Shown in pieces: positions 1-7,833 of a DNA stretch of 64,000 nucleotides; position 1 is the first letter of the stretch; each line of letters opens with the position of its first letter. Origin of the DNA: MFD09286-c1 sp963701015 (lineage in GTDB: Bacteria; Bacteroidota; Bacteroidia; Bacteroidales; DTGW01); NCBI GenBank assembly GCA_963701015.1, contig OY969556.1:1054001-1118000 (forward strand), in the 5' to 3' direction. The translations under genes and the position numbers were made by a program. A model generated the notes under the pieces. That model saw only the letters and a list, made by a program, of their open reading frames with translations. It was not told the origin of the DNA and ran no database searches.

Positions 1-703
1 GGCCAATTACCGGAATTTCAATATGAGGTTGCGGTGTTTCCGTTGCAATACCAGTGTTGGCATAAACCCAAAGAGATTTAATAACTGGTTTAAAATTGTC
101 AATAACAGGTATATCGGCAATAAATGGATTTAAAGTGTTTTGTGTTTTTGAATCACGGATTTCAAAATGCAAATGAGGTCCACTCGAAAATCCGGCATTT
201 CCTGAAAAAGCAATTGTATCGCCCTGTTTAACAGGAAATTGATTTGGTTCAAAAAAATAATCAATAAAAAAAAGTTGGTCTTTGTATTCTTCGTTCTTTA
301 TAAAATCATCGAATTTTTTTTGTAAAGCCTCTAAATGTCCGTAAACTGAAGTTGTTCCATTTGGATGGCTAATATATATAGCTCTGCCATATCCTCCGGG
401 TTCAACTTTAATTCGCGAAACATAACCATCGGCAACAGCAAAAACAGGATAGCCAGTAATCCCATTGGTTGTAAAATCGATACCAAAATGAAATGAACCG
501 CTTCTGATATCACCAAAGTTCCCCGAAATTTGTAATGGAATGCCAAGTGGTGAGATATAGTGTTCCGGAATACTATCTGCAAAAAGTTTTGTTTGGAAAG
601 TAAATATTAAAATTGAAGCTTGACAAATAAATAAAAATGATTTATAAACCTTAAAGCCTAAATAATAAATTTTTTTGAAAAAACGCCAAATGCCTTTGAA
701 CAT
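1..703 (-). CDS. M23 family metallopeptidase (LytM-like), 3' end outside window
   Basis: Read on the minus strand from the ATG at 703, the frame stays open for 234 codons to the window edge, so the C-terminus is missing. A hydrophobic segment near residues 22-42 looks like a signal peptide or anchor. The rest is an M23 (LytM) peptidase domain: the zinc motif HFGID (H72, D76), YGHL near residue 121, and GPHLHFE with H177 and H179. Family knowledge: these enzymes cut peptide cross-links of peptidoglycan in the periplasm, and some inactive relatives regulate amidases; all metal ligands are present here. It is divergent from the zapA operon, which fits a cell-envelope or division role but does not prove one. 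Confidence 0.88.
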   Translation of the reverse strand, partial: MFKGIWRFFKKIYYLGFKVYKSFLFICQASILIFTFQTKLFADSIPEHYISPLGIPLQISGNFGDIRSGSFHFGIDFTTNGITGYPVFAVADGYVSRIKVEPGGYGRAIYISHPNGTTSVYGHLEALQKKFDDFIKNEEYKDQLFFIDYFFEPNQFPVKQGDTIAFSGNAGFSSGPHLHFEIRDSKTQNTLNPFIADIPVIDNFKPVIKSLWVYANTGIATETPQPHIEIPVIG

Positions 704-777
704 GAATAAATTTAATATTAATTACAGCAAATCTAACAGTATGCAAGCGATTTTCAAAAAATAACCGAACATTTTTT

Positions 778-807
778 TTTGTATCAGTAAAGCCTTTATT
801 ATATTTG
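778..807 (+). promoter_or_regulatory. Bacteroidota-type promoter of the zapA operon
   Basis: TTTG at 778-781, an 18-nt spacer, then TATATTTG at 800-807. This matches the -33/-7 layout of the primary Bacteroidota sigma factor (TTTG-N19-21-TAnnTTTG). Transcription would start near 812-815. That excludes the upstream TTG at 805 as a start for the next gene and supports the ATG at 829. Confidence 0.6.
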
Positions 808-828
808 TCTATTGAATTATTGTTTCCA

Positions 829-1122
829 ATGATAAAAGATAAAGAGGAATTAATCAATACCTTACAGGAAAACATCCATGTTTTGCAAACTGAGTTTTTT
901 AAGCAAAAGGAGGAAATTCAAGGTTTGATGAAAGAAAAAGGCGAAATATCTGAAAAGCTGAAAGAAAAGGAAATTGAAAGCCAATCGTTGGAAACGAAAT
1001 TGAATACTTTAAAGTTAGCAAAATCATTAACTGGTGAAAATACCGATATGCAGGATGCTAAAATTAAGGTGAACAATTTAGTGCGGGAAATTGACAAGTG
1101 TATTTCTCTTTTAAACAGATGA
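829..1122 (+). CDS. small coiled-coil protein upstream of zapA
   Basis: This is a 97-residue protein rich in Lys, Glu and Leu. Heptad-like spacing over residues 5-65 predicts one long coiled coil, followed by a shorter conserved-looking tail (LVREIDKCISLLN). There is no signal peptide or membrane segment, so it should be cytoplasmic. The ATG at 829 is preferred over the in-frame TTG at 805 because a promoter -7 element ends at 807. Only 9 bp separate its stop from zapA, so the two are probably co-transcribed. By position and shape it may be a ZapB-like division partner, but I recognise no named family and this role is inference. Confidence 0.75.
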   Translation: MIKDKEELINTLQENIHVLQTEFFKQKEEIQGLMKEKGEISEKLKEKEIESQSLETKLNTLKLAKSLTGENTDMQDAKIKVNNLVREIDKCISLLNR

Positions 1123-1131
1123 TAAAACCTA

Positions 1132-1434
1132 ATGGAAGATAAGTTATCTATAAAGGTGAATTTGGTTGATAGGTATTATCCTTTAAAAATCGACAGGAAA
1201 GATGAAGAACAAATTAGACGAGCAGCGAAATTGATTAATGAACGTGTGTTGCAATACAAACAAAAGTATTCTGATAAAGACACGCAAGATTTTTTGGCAA
1301 TGGCCGCTTTGCAATTTGTAATCAAAAATTTGGAGTTCGAGGGCCAGATTAGTGAACAAATCTGGATAGATAAACTTAATGAAGTAAATGGCGATCTGGA
1401 AAATTTTCTGAAAAAAGAGACTCAAGTTCTTTAA
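1132..1434 (+). CDS. zapA: cell division protein ZapA
   Basis: At 100 residues this is the usual size for ZapA. The N-terminal half (KVNLVDRYYPLKID, then EEQIRRAAKLINERV) is the typical ZapA head, followed by a helix with LAMAALQFV and a C-terminal coiled coil. ZapA binds FtsZ in the cytoplasm and promotes bundling of the Z ring. It lies between the small coiled-coil gene and the 6S RNA. The order zapA-6S RNA-rny supports the call. Confidence 0.9.
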   Translation: MEDKLSIKVNLVDRYYPLKIDRKDEEQIRRAAKLINERVLQYKQKYSDKDTQDFLAMAALQFVIKNLEFEGQISEQIWIDKLNEVNGDLENFLKKETQVL

Positions 1435-1440
1435 AACAAT

Positions 1441-1637
1441 ATTGCCCGCATTGTTTCTTCAAATGGCGTGAAACTCAACATTAAATGCCAAATGAGTAAT
1501 GCTCAGATTTCGTAGAACAGGCCATACCTGCTTGCAGGCCTGGTTTCAGGCATTGGAAGTTCGAATATTTCTGGCAGCTCCAGCGTATCATTCTGGGGTT
1601 TCAACCCTCATTGAAGAAATGTATGCGGGTTTTTTAT
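1441..1637 (+). ncRNA. ssrS: 6S RNA (SsrS)
   Basis: The zapA-rny spacer holds a long non-coding rod. The closing stem pairs CCCGCAT (1445-1451) with ATGCGGG (1623-1629) and TTTCTTCAA (1454-1462) with TTGAAGAAA (1611-1619), across a small internal loop. The apex has CAGGCC paired with GGCCTG around a CCTGC loop region (about 1517-1543). A small GGGG/CCCT hairpin sits on the 3' side near 1595-1608. Length is about 190 nt and a T-run follows at 1630-1637. Size, stem-bubble-stem layout and position after zapA match 6S RNA, which binds the RNA polymerase holoenzyme by mimicking an open promoter. No separate promoter was found, so it may be processed from the zapA transcript. Confidence 0.8.
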
Positions 1638-1712
1638 TTTTTGTTTGGACCTATGTATTGCAGCTTTAATTAAGCCAATACCAAATATATATAACAATTT
1701 AAAATTTATTTT

Positions 1713-3281
1713 ATGATAGCTTTAATAGTATTTCTGTCATCCATCATGATAACAACTCTTATTGTAGGAGTTATTGGAGTTATCGGTGGTGGGGCATTAG
1801 GATATATTTTTTTCAATATTATCCTCCGAAACAGGCGTAAAACAATTATCACAGATGCCGAAACAGAAGGAGAAGTAATTAAAAAAGATAAAATTCTTCA
1901 AGCAAAGGAAAAATTCCTGCAACTTAAATCAGAACATGAAAAAGTAATTAACGAAAGAAACAATAAAGTTGTACAAGCTGAAAACAGAATTAAACAAAAA
2001 GAACAAGTCCTAACTCAAAAATTAGAAGAAACCCAACGTCAGAAAAGGGAGTTGGATACATTTAAAGAAACATTAAATGTACAAATGGAACTTGTTGAAA
2101 AGAAAAAGGAAGAACTGGATAAATTGCACAGACAACAAGTTGAACAACTCGAAAACATTTCAGGGATGTCGGCAAATGATGCCAAAGCACAAATAGTAGA
2201 TTCATTAAAAGAGGAAGCAAAAACCCAGGCAATGTCGTACATCAATGAAATTATGGACGAAGCTAAAATGACTGCCAATAAAGAAGCTAAACGCATTATT
2301 GTAAATACTATTCAGCGTGTAGCTACTGAAGCTGCTATTGAAAATTCTGTTACTGTTTTCCATATTGAAAGTGACGAAATAAAAGGTCGAATAATAGGCC
2401 GAGAAGGTAGAAATATACGTGCACTTGAAGCTGCAACCGGTGTTGAAATAATTGTCGATGATACGCCTGAAGCAATTATTTTATCAGCGTTTGATCCGGT
2501 TCGCCGAGAAATTGCACGTTTATCACTTCATCAATTGGTGACTGATGGTCGTATTCATCCGGCACGAATTGAAGAAGTTGTGGCAAAAACCCAAAAACAA
2601 ATTGAGGAAGAAATTATTGAAGTTGGTAAAAGAACTACTATTGACCTTGGAATTCATGGCTTACATCCTGAACTAATAAGGTTAATTGGTAAAATGAAAT
2701 ATCGCTCATCCTATGGACAAAATTTATTGCAACATTCACGTGAAGTTGCAAATTTATGTGCAATAATGGCTTCAGAACTCGGATTAAATACAAAACTTGC
2801 CAAACGTGCCGGATTATTACATGATATTGGGAAAGTTCCGGATGATGAACCGGAAATGCCACATGCAATTTTAGGTATGAAGTTGGCCGAGAAATACAAA
2901 GAAAAACCTGAAATATGTAATGCTATTGGCGCTCACCATGACGAAATTGAAATGACCACTTTAATCGCACCTATTGTACAGGTTTGTGATGCTATTTCAG
3001 GAGCAAGGCCAGGTGCCCGACGCGAAGTTGTTGAAGCTTATATTAAACGATTGAAAGATTTAGAATCGCTCGCATTATCATATCCAGGTGTAACAAAAAC
3101 GTATGCTATTCAAGCCGGACGTGAATTGCGTGTAATTGTTGGAAGTGAAAAAGTTACTGATAAGGATGCTGAAAATCTGTCATTCGATATTGCTAAAAAA
3201 ATTCAGGATGAAATGACTTATCCAGGACAGGTAAAAATTACAGTTATTCGTGAAACAAGAGCTGTGACTTTTGCAAAATAG
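1713..3281 (+). CDS. rny: ribonuclease Y
   Basis: This 522-residue protein has full RNase Y architecture. There is an N-terminal membrane helix (about residues 3-37) and a long Lys/Glu/Gln-rich coiled coil (about 45-200). A KH domain follows with GRIIGREGRN at 225-234. The HD domain has H341 (HSREV) and the metal pair H370-D371 (LLHDIGK). RNase Y is a membrane-anchored endonuclease that starts mRNA decay. The ATG at 1713 opens directly into the membrane helix. The gene follows the 6S RNA and ends before a strong bidirectional terminator at 3375-3410. Confidence 0.96.
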   Translation: MIALIVFLSSIMITTLIVGVIGVIGGGALGYIFFNIILRNRRKTIITDAETEGEVIKKDKILQAKEKFLQLKSEHEKVINERNNKVVQAENRIKQKEQVLTQKLEETQRQKRELDTFKETLNVQMELVEKKKEELDKLHRQQVEQLENISGMSANDAKAQIVDSLKEEAKTQAMSYINEIMDEAKMTANKEAKRIIVNTIQRVATEAAIENSVTVFHIESDEIKGRIIGREGRNIRALEAATGVEIIVDDTPEAIILSAFDPVRREIARLSLHQLVTDGRIHPARIEEVVAKTQKQIEEEIIEVGKRTTIDLGIHGLHPELIRLIGKMKYRSSYGQNLLQHSREVANLCAIMASELGLNTKLAKRAGLLHDIGKVPDDEPEMPHAILGMKLAEKYKEKPEICNAIGAHHDEIEMTTLIAPIVQVCDAISGARPGARREVVEAYIKRLKDLESLALSYPGVTKTYAIQAGRELRVIVGSEKVTDKDAENLSFDIAKKIQDEMTYPGQVKITVIRETRAVTFAK

Positions 3282-3374
3282 TACTAGAAAGAACGAAATC
3301 AATTACATTAAAGTAGTACAATAAAGAAATAAATACAGTAGTTGATTTTTATAAAATAATTATTAATTTAATGT

Positions 3375-3410
3375 AAGAAAGCGGAATTGATCATCAGTTC
3401 CGCTTTCTTA
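3375..3410. terminator. bidirectional terminator between rny and the symporter operon
   Basis: A perfect 13-bp inverted repeat (TAAGAAAGCGGAA / TTCCGCTTTCTTA) with a 10-11-nt loop separates two convergent transcription units. The A/T-rich arms give a U-run on either strand, so it can serve both rny and the minus-strand symporter operon. Confidence 0.85.
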
Positions 3411-3415
3411 TTCTC

Positions 3416-3619
3416 TCAGGCTTTTTTAATCTTTTTATTACTTAAAATAAGCATAATAGTTCCAAAAATAATCATTCCAATACCGCTCCAAAGATTGACA
3501 TTTATTTCAAATGATTTTTTGTACAATTCAGCATTTCCGTTGGTGAATATTCCATAAATAGTAAGAATAACTCCAAATATCGAAAACATTAAACCAATAG
3601 GAATTTTTATATCTAACAT
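3416..3619 (-). CDS. small two-helix membrane protein
   Basis: 67 residues with two hydrophobic helices (about 8-26 and 43-61) joined by a polar loop, and a Lys-rich end (NKKIKKA) that should face the cytoplasm. It starts 16 bp after the stop of the sodium/solute symporter on the same strand, so they are probably one operon. I do not recognise a named family. Small membrane proteins beside transporters can be accessory subunits, but that is inference only. Confidence 0.65.
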   Translation of the reverse strand: MLDIKIPIGLMFSIFGVILTIYGIFTNGNAELYKKSFEINVNLWSGIGMIIFGTIMLILSNKKIKKA

Positions 3620-3635
3620 ACCTTCATTTTTTAAA

Positions 3636-5375
3636 TTACCAGAATAAAATAGTTAAAATTGTAACCATTATTAGTACAATTAATGCTAATGTAACAGGTT
3701 TCTTATACCAAACAACACCTTCAAGTTTTTCTTTAGGAGTAAGTTGATAAACCAAGCCAATTAATTCAGAATCGGATTTGGTTTGCTTTGTTAATAAAGT
3801 TACCAATATGGTTACTGAAACGCTAGTTGCACAGGCAAAAATTGCTGTCCAAAAGCTTTGAGCCATTTCAACCGGATATACGTGAAGAACTCCTAGCCAT
3901 CCTCCTTTTACGAGAGTATCAGATCCGGCAGGTATCGTTAATCCGTGATGAGTTAATGCAACAAGAAAACCTAATAAAAGTCCTAAAAATGCAGCATGTC
4001 CGGTAGTTCTTTTCCAAAACATCCCTAAAAAGATAACTGCAAACAAAGGCGCATTAATCATTGAGAATATTGTTTGCAAAAAATCCATAATATTACCGAA
4101 CAAACTGGCAATATAAGCGGCAGCAATACTAACAATCACACCAAAAATTGTAGCCCAGCGTCCAACTGATAAATAGTGTTTACTGTCAGAATCTTTATCA
4201 CCAGTGGCGGGACGAATATAACTTTGATAAATATCATATGTAAATACTGTATTAAAAGCAGAAACATTTCCGGCCATGCCTGACATAAAAGAGGCAAGAA
4301 GCGCAGTAACACCTAAGCCCAATACACCGGCAGGCAGATATTGTTTCAATAGCAAAATAATTGTATAGTCGTAAATTGGTTGACCATTAGCATTCAATGG
4401 TAATGCAAAGTGTTTCCCTGGTATATTCATTAAAGCCATTGCAACTACCCCCGGAACAATAATGAGAAAAGGGATAAACATTTTTGGAATAGCACCTATT
4501 AAAGGCGTATTTGTAGCAGCTACTTTAGATTCAGCTGCCATTGCACGTTGAACAATTAAAAAGTTGGTACACCAGTATCCAAATGATAAAACAAATCCTA
4601 AACCCACAAAAATACTATACCATGCAACCCCCATAGGATTGCTAATTGCGTGCCCCGTGTATTTCCACGTCGTAGTCCATGTGTCAGGTGCATACTTTCC
4701 ATGACTTACAGCGGGAACTATTGTAGATAAATGGTGTTGTAAACCACTCCAACCGCCAACATCTTTTAAACTTAAAATTACTAGTGGAAGTAAACCTATA
4801 ACTATAATAAAAAATTGTAAAACTTCATTGTATATCGCTGATGATAAACCCCCTAGATATGTATAACCTAATACAATTACGGCTGATAAAATTAAACTAA
4901 CACTAAAATTCCAACCGAGAACTTTCTCCATTAAAATCGCCAAAGCATACATAGATATGCCTGATGCAAGGATGGTCATAACCGCAAATAAAATTGCATT
5001 CAACCCACGTGTTTTTTCATCGTACCTTAATTTAAGGTATTCAGGAACTGAACGTGCCTTTGATCCATAATAAAATGGCATCATAAAAATGGCAAGAAAT
5101 ACCATGGCCGGAATTGCGCCTATCCAATAGAAATGAGTTGTCATCATTCCATATTTGGCACCGGAACCTGTCATACCCATAACTTCAAGAGCGCCAAGGT
5201 TAGTTGAAATAAAAGCCAAGCCTGTTACCCATGAAGGTAATGAACGTCCGGCCTCTAAAAATGCGGAGGCTGAAGACATATACTTCTTCAAAGTCCATCC
5301 AATACCCAAAACAAAAATAAAATAGATTGCCATTATTAAATAGTCAATCCAGCTTAAATCAAACGAAACATTCAT
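3636..5375 (-). CDS. sodium:solute symporter (SSS/SGLT family)
   Basis: At 579 residues with about 14 hydrophobic helices it has the length and shape of the SGLT branch of the SSS family. Typical segments are GRSLPSWVTGLAFISTNLGA near the N-terminus (helix 1 region), YTYLGGLSSAIYNEVLQFF, and GMAGNVSAFNTVFTYDIYQ in the C-terminal half. Members import sugars, inositol or similar solutes with Na+ across the inner membrane; the substrate cannot be read from sequence. It is followed by a small membrane protein gene. The 257-bp region upstream is AT-rich and I see no clear operator in it. Confidence 0.9.
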   Translation of the reverse strand: MNVSFDLSWIDYLIMAIYFIFVLGIGWTLKKYMSSASAFLEAGRSLPSWVTGLAFISTNLGALEVMGMTGSGAKYGMMTTHFYWIGAIPAMVFLAIFMMPFYYGSKARSVPEYLKLRYDEKTRGLNAILFAVMTILASGISMYALAILMEKVLGWNFSVSLILSAVIVLGYTYLGGLSSAIYNEVLQFFIIVIGLLPLVILSLKDVGGWSGLQHHLSTIVPAVSHGKYAPDTWTTTWKYTGHAISNPMGVAWYSIFVGLGFVLSFGYWCTNFLIVQRAMAAESKVAATNTPLIGAIPKMFIPFLIIVPGVVAMALMNIPGKHFALPLNANGQPIYDYTIILLLKQYLPAGVLGLGVTALLASFMSGMAGNVSAFNTVFTYDIYQSYIRPATGDKDSDSKHYLSVGRWATIFGVIVSIAAAYIASLFGNIMDFLQTIFSMINAPLFAVIFLGMFWKRTTGHAAFLGLLLGFLVALTHHGLTIPAGSDTLVKGGWLGVLHVYPVEMAQSFWTAIFACATSVSVTILVTLLTKQTKSDSELIGLVYQLTPKEKLEGVVWYKKPVTLALIVLIMVTILTILFW

Positions 5376-5632
5376 TTTTGTGCATTTAGTTGTTAGTTAT
5401 CAATTAAAAATAGTTTATTAAATTGAAATGCGATTTTACTATTCTTTTGGGAAAGAAAATAATTTTTTTGAAACATTTTTTAGTAAGCGTATAAAATACA
5501 TTTAATAATATGATGCTATTTTTTAGATATATTTATAAAACAAAGCATGATAAATAGTGAAATTATATTAAAAAATTATTTGAAGTCTATTATATTTTAA
5601 TTTTTTTTTGAATTAGGATATTTTTAAAGCAT

Positions 5633-6334
5633 TTAGCCTGTAACACTTATACTTATTAGTTTTCGCTTATCAAGTATTTTTATTTTATTTCCTTTCGATT
5701 CAATTATACCATCTTCTTTAAACTGATGCAATATCCGAATTGTGCTTTCACGAGTCATGGTTGTCATATCACCAAATTCCTTTTTGCTTAGAAGCATTTC
5801 AAATTCATCATTTTCAAATATTTTTGATAAATAAATTAATCCATCCGCAATTCTTCCATTCATTTTCTTTTGGGTTGAATTTACCAGTAAATTCATTGTA
5901 TTTATTGAGCGTCTGCAAAATTCCGACAAAAATGAATCTGAAAATATCCTGTTGTTATTAATGAGTTGTTTAAATATATTTTCATCTACATAACAGCAAT
6001 CTACATTAGTTAATGCTGAAGCTGAATAATTATATATCTTATTGTAAAACAATTCTGGACCAGAAATAAATTGAGGTGGTTTAACAATGGCTAAAATCAT
6101 GTCCTTCCTTTCTATTCCTTCAATAAAAAGTTTTACAAGTCCTTTTACAGCAAAAATTACCATATTTGAAGGAGCGCCTTGTTTCATAATTAATTCACCC
6201 GATTTAAACCTAGCTTCACTTCTATTAGAATTTACCAGTTCAAGTTCTTTGTCAGTCAATGACTTAAATATATCACATTTCCATTCACATGTTAAGCAAT
6301 TTTTTACGTCAATAGGCATTTGTTTAGTCGTCAT
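5633..6334 (-). CDS. Crp/Fnr-family regulator with FNR-type cysteines
   Basis: 233 residues: a cyclic-nucleotide-binding-like beta barrel (about 35-125), a dimer helix and a C-terminal winged HTH. The N-terminus carries C13-x2-C16-x3-C20 and the barrel carries C113-C114. In the stretch SALTNVDCC, C114 falls in the same register as C122 of E. coli FNR (ALETSMVC), so four ligands for a [4Fe-4S] cluster are available. The recognition helix reads TRESTIR; Arg-Glu-x3-Arg is CRP-like and suited to TGTGA half-sites. The gene is divergent from the YceI/cytochrome block, and palindromic boxes lie between them. It is probably an oxygen- or redox-responsive activator of that block. The direct signal is not proven. 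Confidence 0.85.
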   Translation of the reverse strand: MTTKQMPIDVKNCLTCEWKCDIFKSLTDKELELVNSNRSEARFKSGELIMKQGAPSNMVIFAVKGLVKLFIEGIERKDMILAIVKPPQFISGPELFYNKIYNYSASALTNVDCCYVDENIFKQLINNNRIFSDSFLSEFCRRSINTMNLLVNSTQKKMNGRIADGLIYLSKIFENDEFEMLLSKKEFGDMTTMTRESTIRILHQFKEDGIIESKGNKIKILDKRKLISISVTG

Positions 6335-6401
6335 TTTTATAAATAAATTTTTATTTTGTTGCCATTAATATCCAATTACGACATAATTCAGCTTAATAAA
6401 A

Positions 6402-6415
6402 GGATATTAATATCC
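6402..6415. promoter_or_regulatory. 14-bp perfect palindrome upstream of the regulator gene
   Basis: GGATATTAATATCC is fully self-complementary. Its right half, ATTAATATCC, recurs at 6364-6373. Both lie 30-80 bp upstream of the FNR-like regulator start at 6334, a position suited to autoregulation. No known consensus is claimed. Confidence 0.4.
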
Positions 6416-6508
6416 GAAAATACACATAAGTCGAGTTTATTTTATATCAATATAATTATAAATACGATATTTTTTAATCAATTGATTTAAAATAGATTAA
6501 ATTTTAAA

Positions 6509-6524
6509 TGTGATTTTAATCACG
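6509..6524. promoter_or_regulatory. CRP-like box (TGTGA-N6-TCACG)
   Basis: TGTGATTTTAATCACG matches the CRP consensus TGTGA-N6-TCACA at nine of ten positions and contains the symmetric core GTGAT-N4-ATCAC. The neighbouring regulator has a CRP-like RExxxR recognition helix, so it is the natural candidate to bind here. Confidence 0.6.
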
Positions 6525-6531
6525 TAAATAT

Positions 6532-6545
6532 TTGATTTCAATCAG
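6532..6545. promoter_or_regulatory. FNR-like box (TTGAT-N4-ATCAG)
   Basis: TTGATTTCAATCAG matches the FNR consensus TTGAT-N4-ATCAA at nine of ten positions. Its centre lies 22 bp from the centre of the box at 6509-6524, about two helical turns, so two dimers could bind on the same face of DNA. Confidence 0.55.
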
Positions 6546-6691
6546 GACATAAAGGTATGCAATTCTTTTTATTCGGTAAATAAAATCATAGAAACTTATA
6601 ATTACAATCATCTTTTTTTTACGAGAATTTAAGATATGTAATTCTACTTTTATGGCTGAAAATAAATAATGTTTAACCTTAATTTTTGATT

Positions 6692-7738
6692 ATGAAAAAA
6701 TCACTTTTAATTTTAATTTCTGCGTTTACATTTATTGCTTTAATAATGTATAACTGCAGCAAAGATACCGGTACAAAAGTTGCTAATGTTATGGGTACTG
6801 TTACATTGCCTGACAATACTGCTGCTGCCGGTGCTGTTGTTACAATTAGTAGTTTGCCTAATGCTGCAAAGGTCTTAACACGTGTTGTTGCAGATAGTAG
6901 CGGTAAGTTTACAATTATTGGTGTTCAGGATGGCACTTATTACTTAAGTGCAAAATACAATACTCAAAACACTAACAATTTAAAAGATGCCAGTTTAGGT
7001 TACAATTTTACTTCAGCAAATGAAGCTCAAATTAAACCTAGCGGTTCTGATCTAACACAGGATATTGCTTTAGTTTCAGTTGGTCAATCAGGAACAACTG
7101 TAGTTGATAATACCTGGACTTGTGATACAATTCACTCAGAAGTTGAATTTGCTTTTCCTTACGATAGTGCAAATGCTGTTTTTACAGGAAAATTTACTGG
7201 TTTTCACATGAAGGCATTTACTTTTGATGGAGCAAATCCTGCAAATACTGTAATTGATGCAGTGGTTGATATTACTACTTCTGAATCAGGTGCTCCTACA
7301 GTAATTGATACAGTTAAAAAGAAAATCGTTGGTGGACGTGATGGTTTAAATGGTTGTATTGCTCAACATACATTTCAGGTAAAATGCACACCTGCAGATA
7401 CATTTTTTAAAGGTGTTTATAGACCAACCTCTGTTATTAGTCCAACTGGCATTGCTGAATTTAGTAGCCCTGCCGGTACTGTTGCAGCATATGGTGATGG
7501 ATATGTAGCACACGGAAATTTAACATTTCATGGGTTTACAAAAAGTATTGACTTATATTTCCATTATATTCCGGGATTTGTAAAACCTGCTACATCAACT
7601 GCTGCGGCTACAACTTATGTTAGTTTCACCGGATTTTTTGATATGAAGGCATTGGCTGATTTTAATATTGTTACTGCAAGTGTTGGTGGTAATGCTGTTC
7701 ATTTAACTACTAATCTCCAGTTTAATAAAAAACAATAA
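6692..7738 (+). CDS. lipoprotein with CarboxypepD_reg-like and YceI-like domains
   Basis: 348 residues from the ATG at 6692; the upstream in-frame TTG is not needed. A signal peptide ends at a relaxed lipobox (MYNC), so the mature protein should be lipid-anchored. Residues about 30-125 form a carboxypeptidase-regulatory-like beta sandwich (VMGTVTLPDNTAAAGAVVTI, then SGKFTIIGVQDGTYYL). From about residue 143 a YceI-like fold begins (DTIHSEVEFAFPY, GKFTGFHMKAFTFD, HGNLTFHGFTKSIDLYF). YceI lipocalin-like proteins bind isoprenoid chains such as quinones in the periplasm. This is the first gene right of the FNR-like regulator and is followed by its own hairpin. The exact ligand is unknown. Confidence 0.8.
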   Translation: MKKSLLILISAFTFIALIMYNCSKDTGTKVANVMGTVTLPDNTAAAGAVVTISSLPNAAKVLTRVVADSSGKFTIIGVQDGTYYLSAKYNTQNTNNLKDASLGYNFTSANEAQIKPSGSDLTQDIALVSVGQSGTTVVDNTWTCDTIHSEVEFAFPYDSANAVFTGKFTGFHMKAFTFDGANPANTVIDAVVDITTSESGAPTVIDTVKKKIVGGRDGLNGCIAQHTFQVKCTPADTFFKGVYRPTSVISPTGIAEFSSPAGTVAAYGDGYVAHGNLTFHGFTKSIDLYFHYIPGFVKPATSTAAATTYVSFTGFFDMKALADFNIVTASVGGNAVHLTTNLQFNKKQ

Positions 7739-7751
7739 TTTCAATTTATTT

Positions 7752-7793
7752 GAAATACTTGGTAATTGATTTAAATATATTACCGAGTATTTC
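7752..7793 (+). terminator. hairpin after the YceI lipoprotein gene
   Basis: GAAATACTTGGTAAT pairs with ATTACCGAGTATTTC (one G-T wobble) around a 12-nt AT-rich loop, followed by TTATTTTTA. It could terminate or reduce read-through into the cytochrome gene that starts 40 bp later. Confidence 0.65.
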
Positions 7794-7833
7794 TTATTTT
7801 TATAGCCTAAGAATTTAATAGGATATTTTTATT

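Larger units (their letters stand above)
6335..6691. other. 357-bp divergent regulatory region
   Basis: A very AT-rich, non-coding region between the FNR-like regulator (leftward) and the YceI lipoprotein gene (rightward). It holds a perfect palindrome at 6402-6415 and two regulator-like boxes at 6509-6524 and 6532-6545. A near-consensus -7 element (TACTTTTA) lies at 6645-6652, about 40 nt before the rightward gene. No open frame of note is present. Confidence 0.7.
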
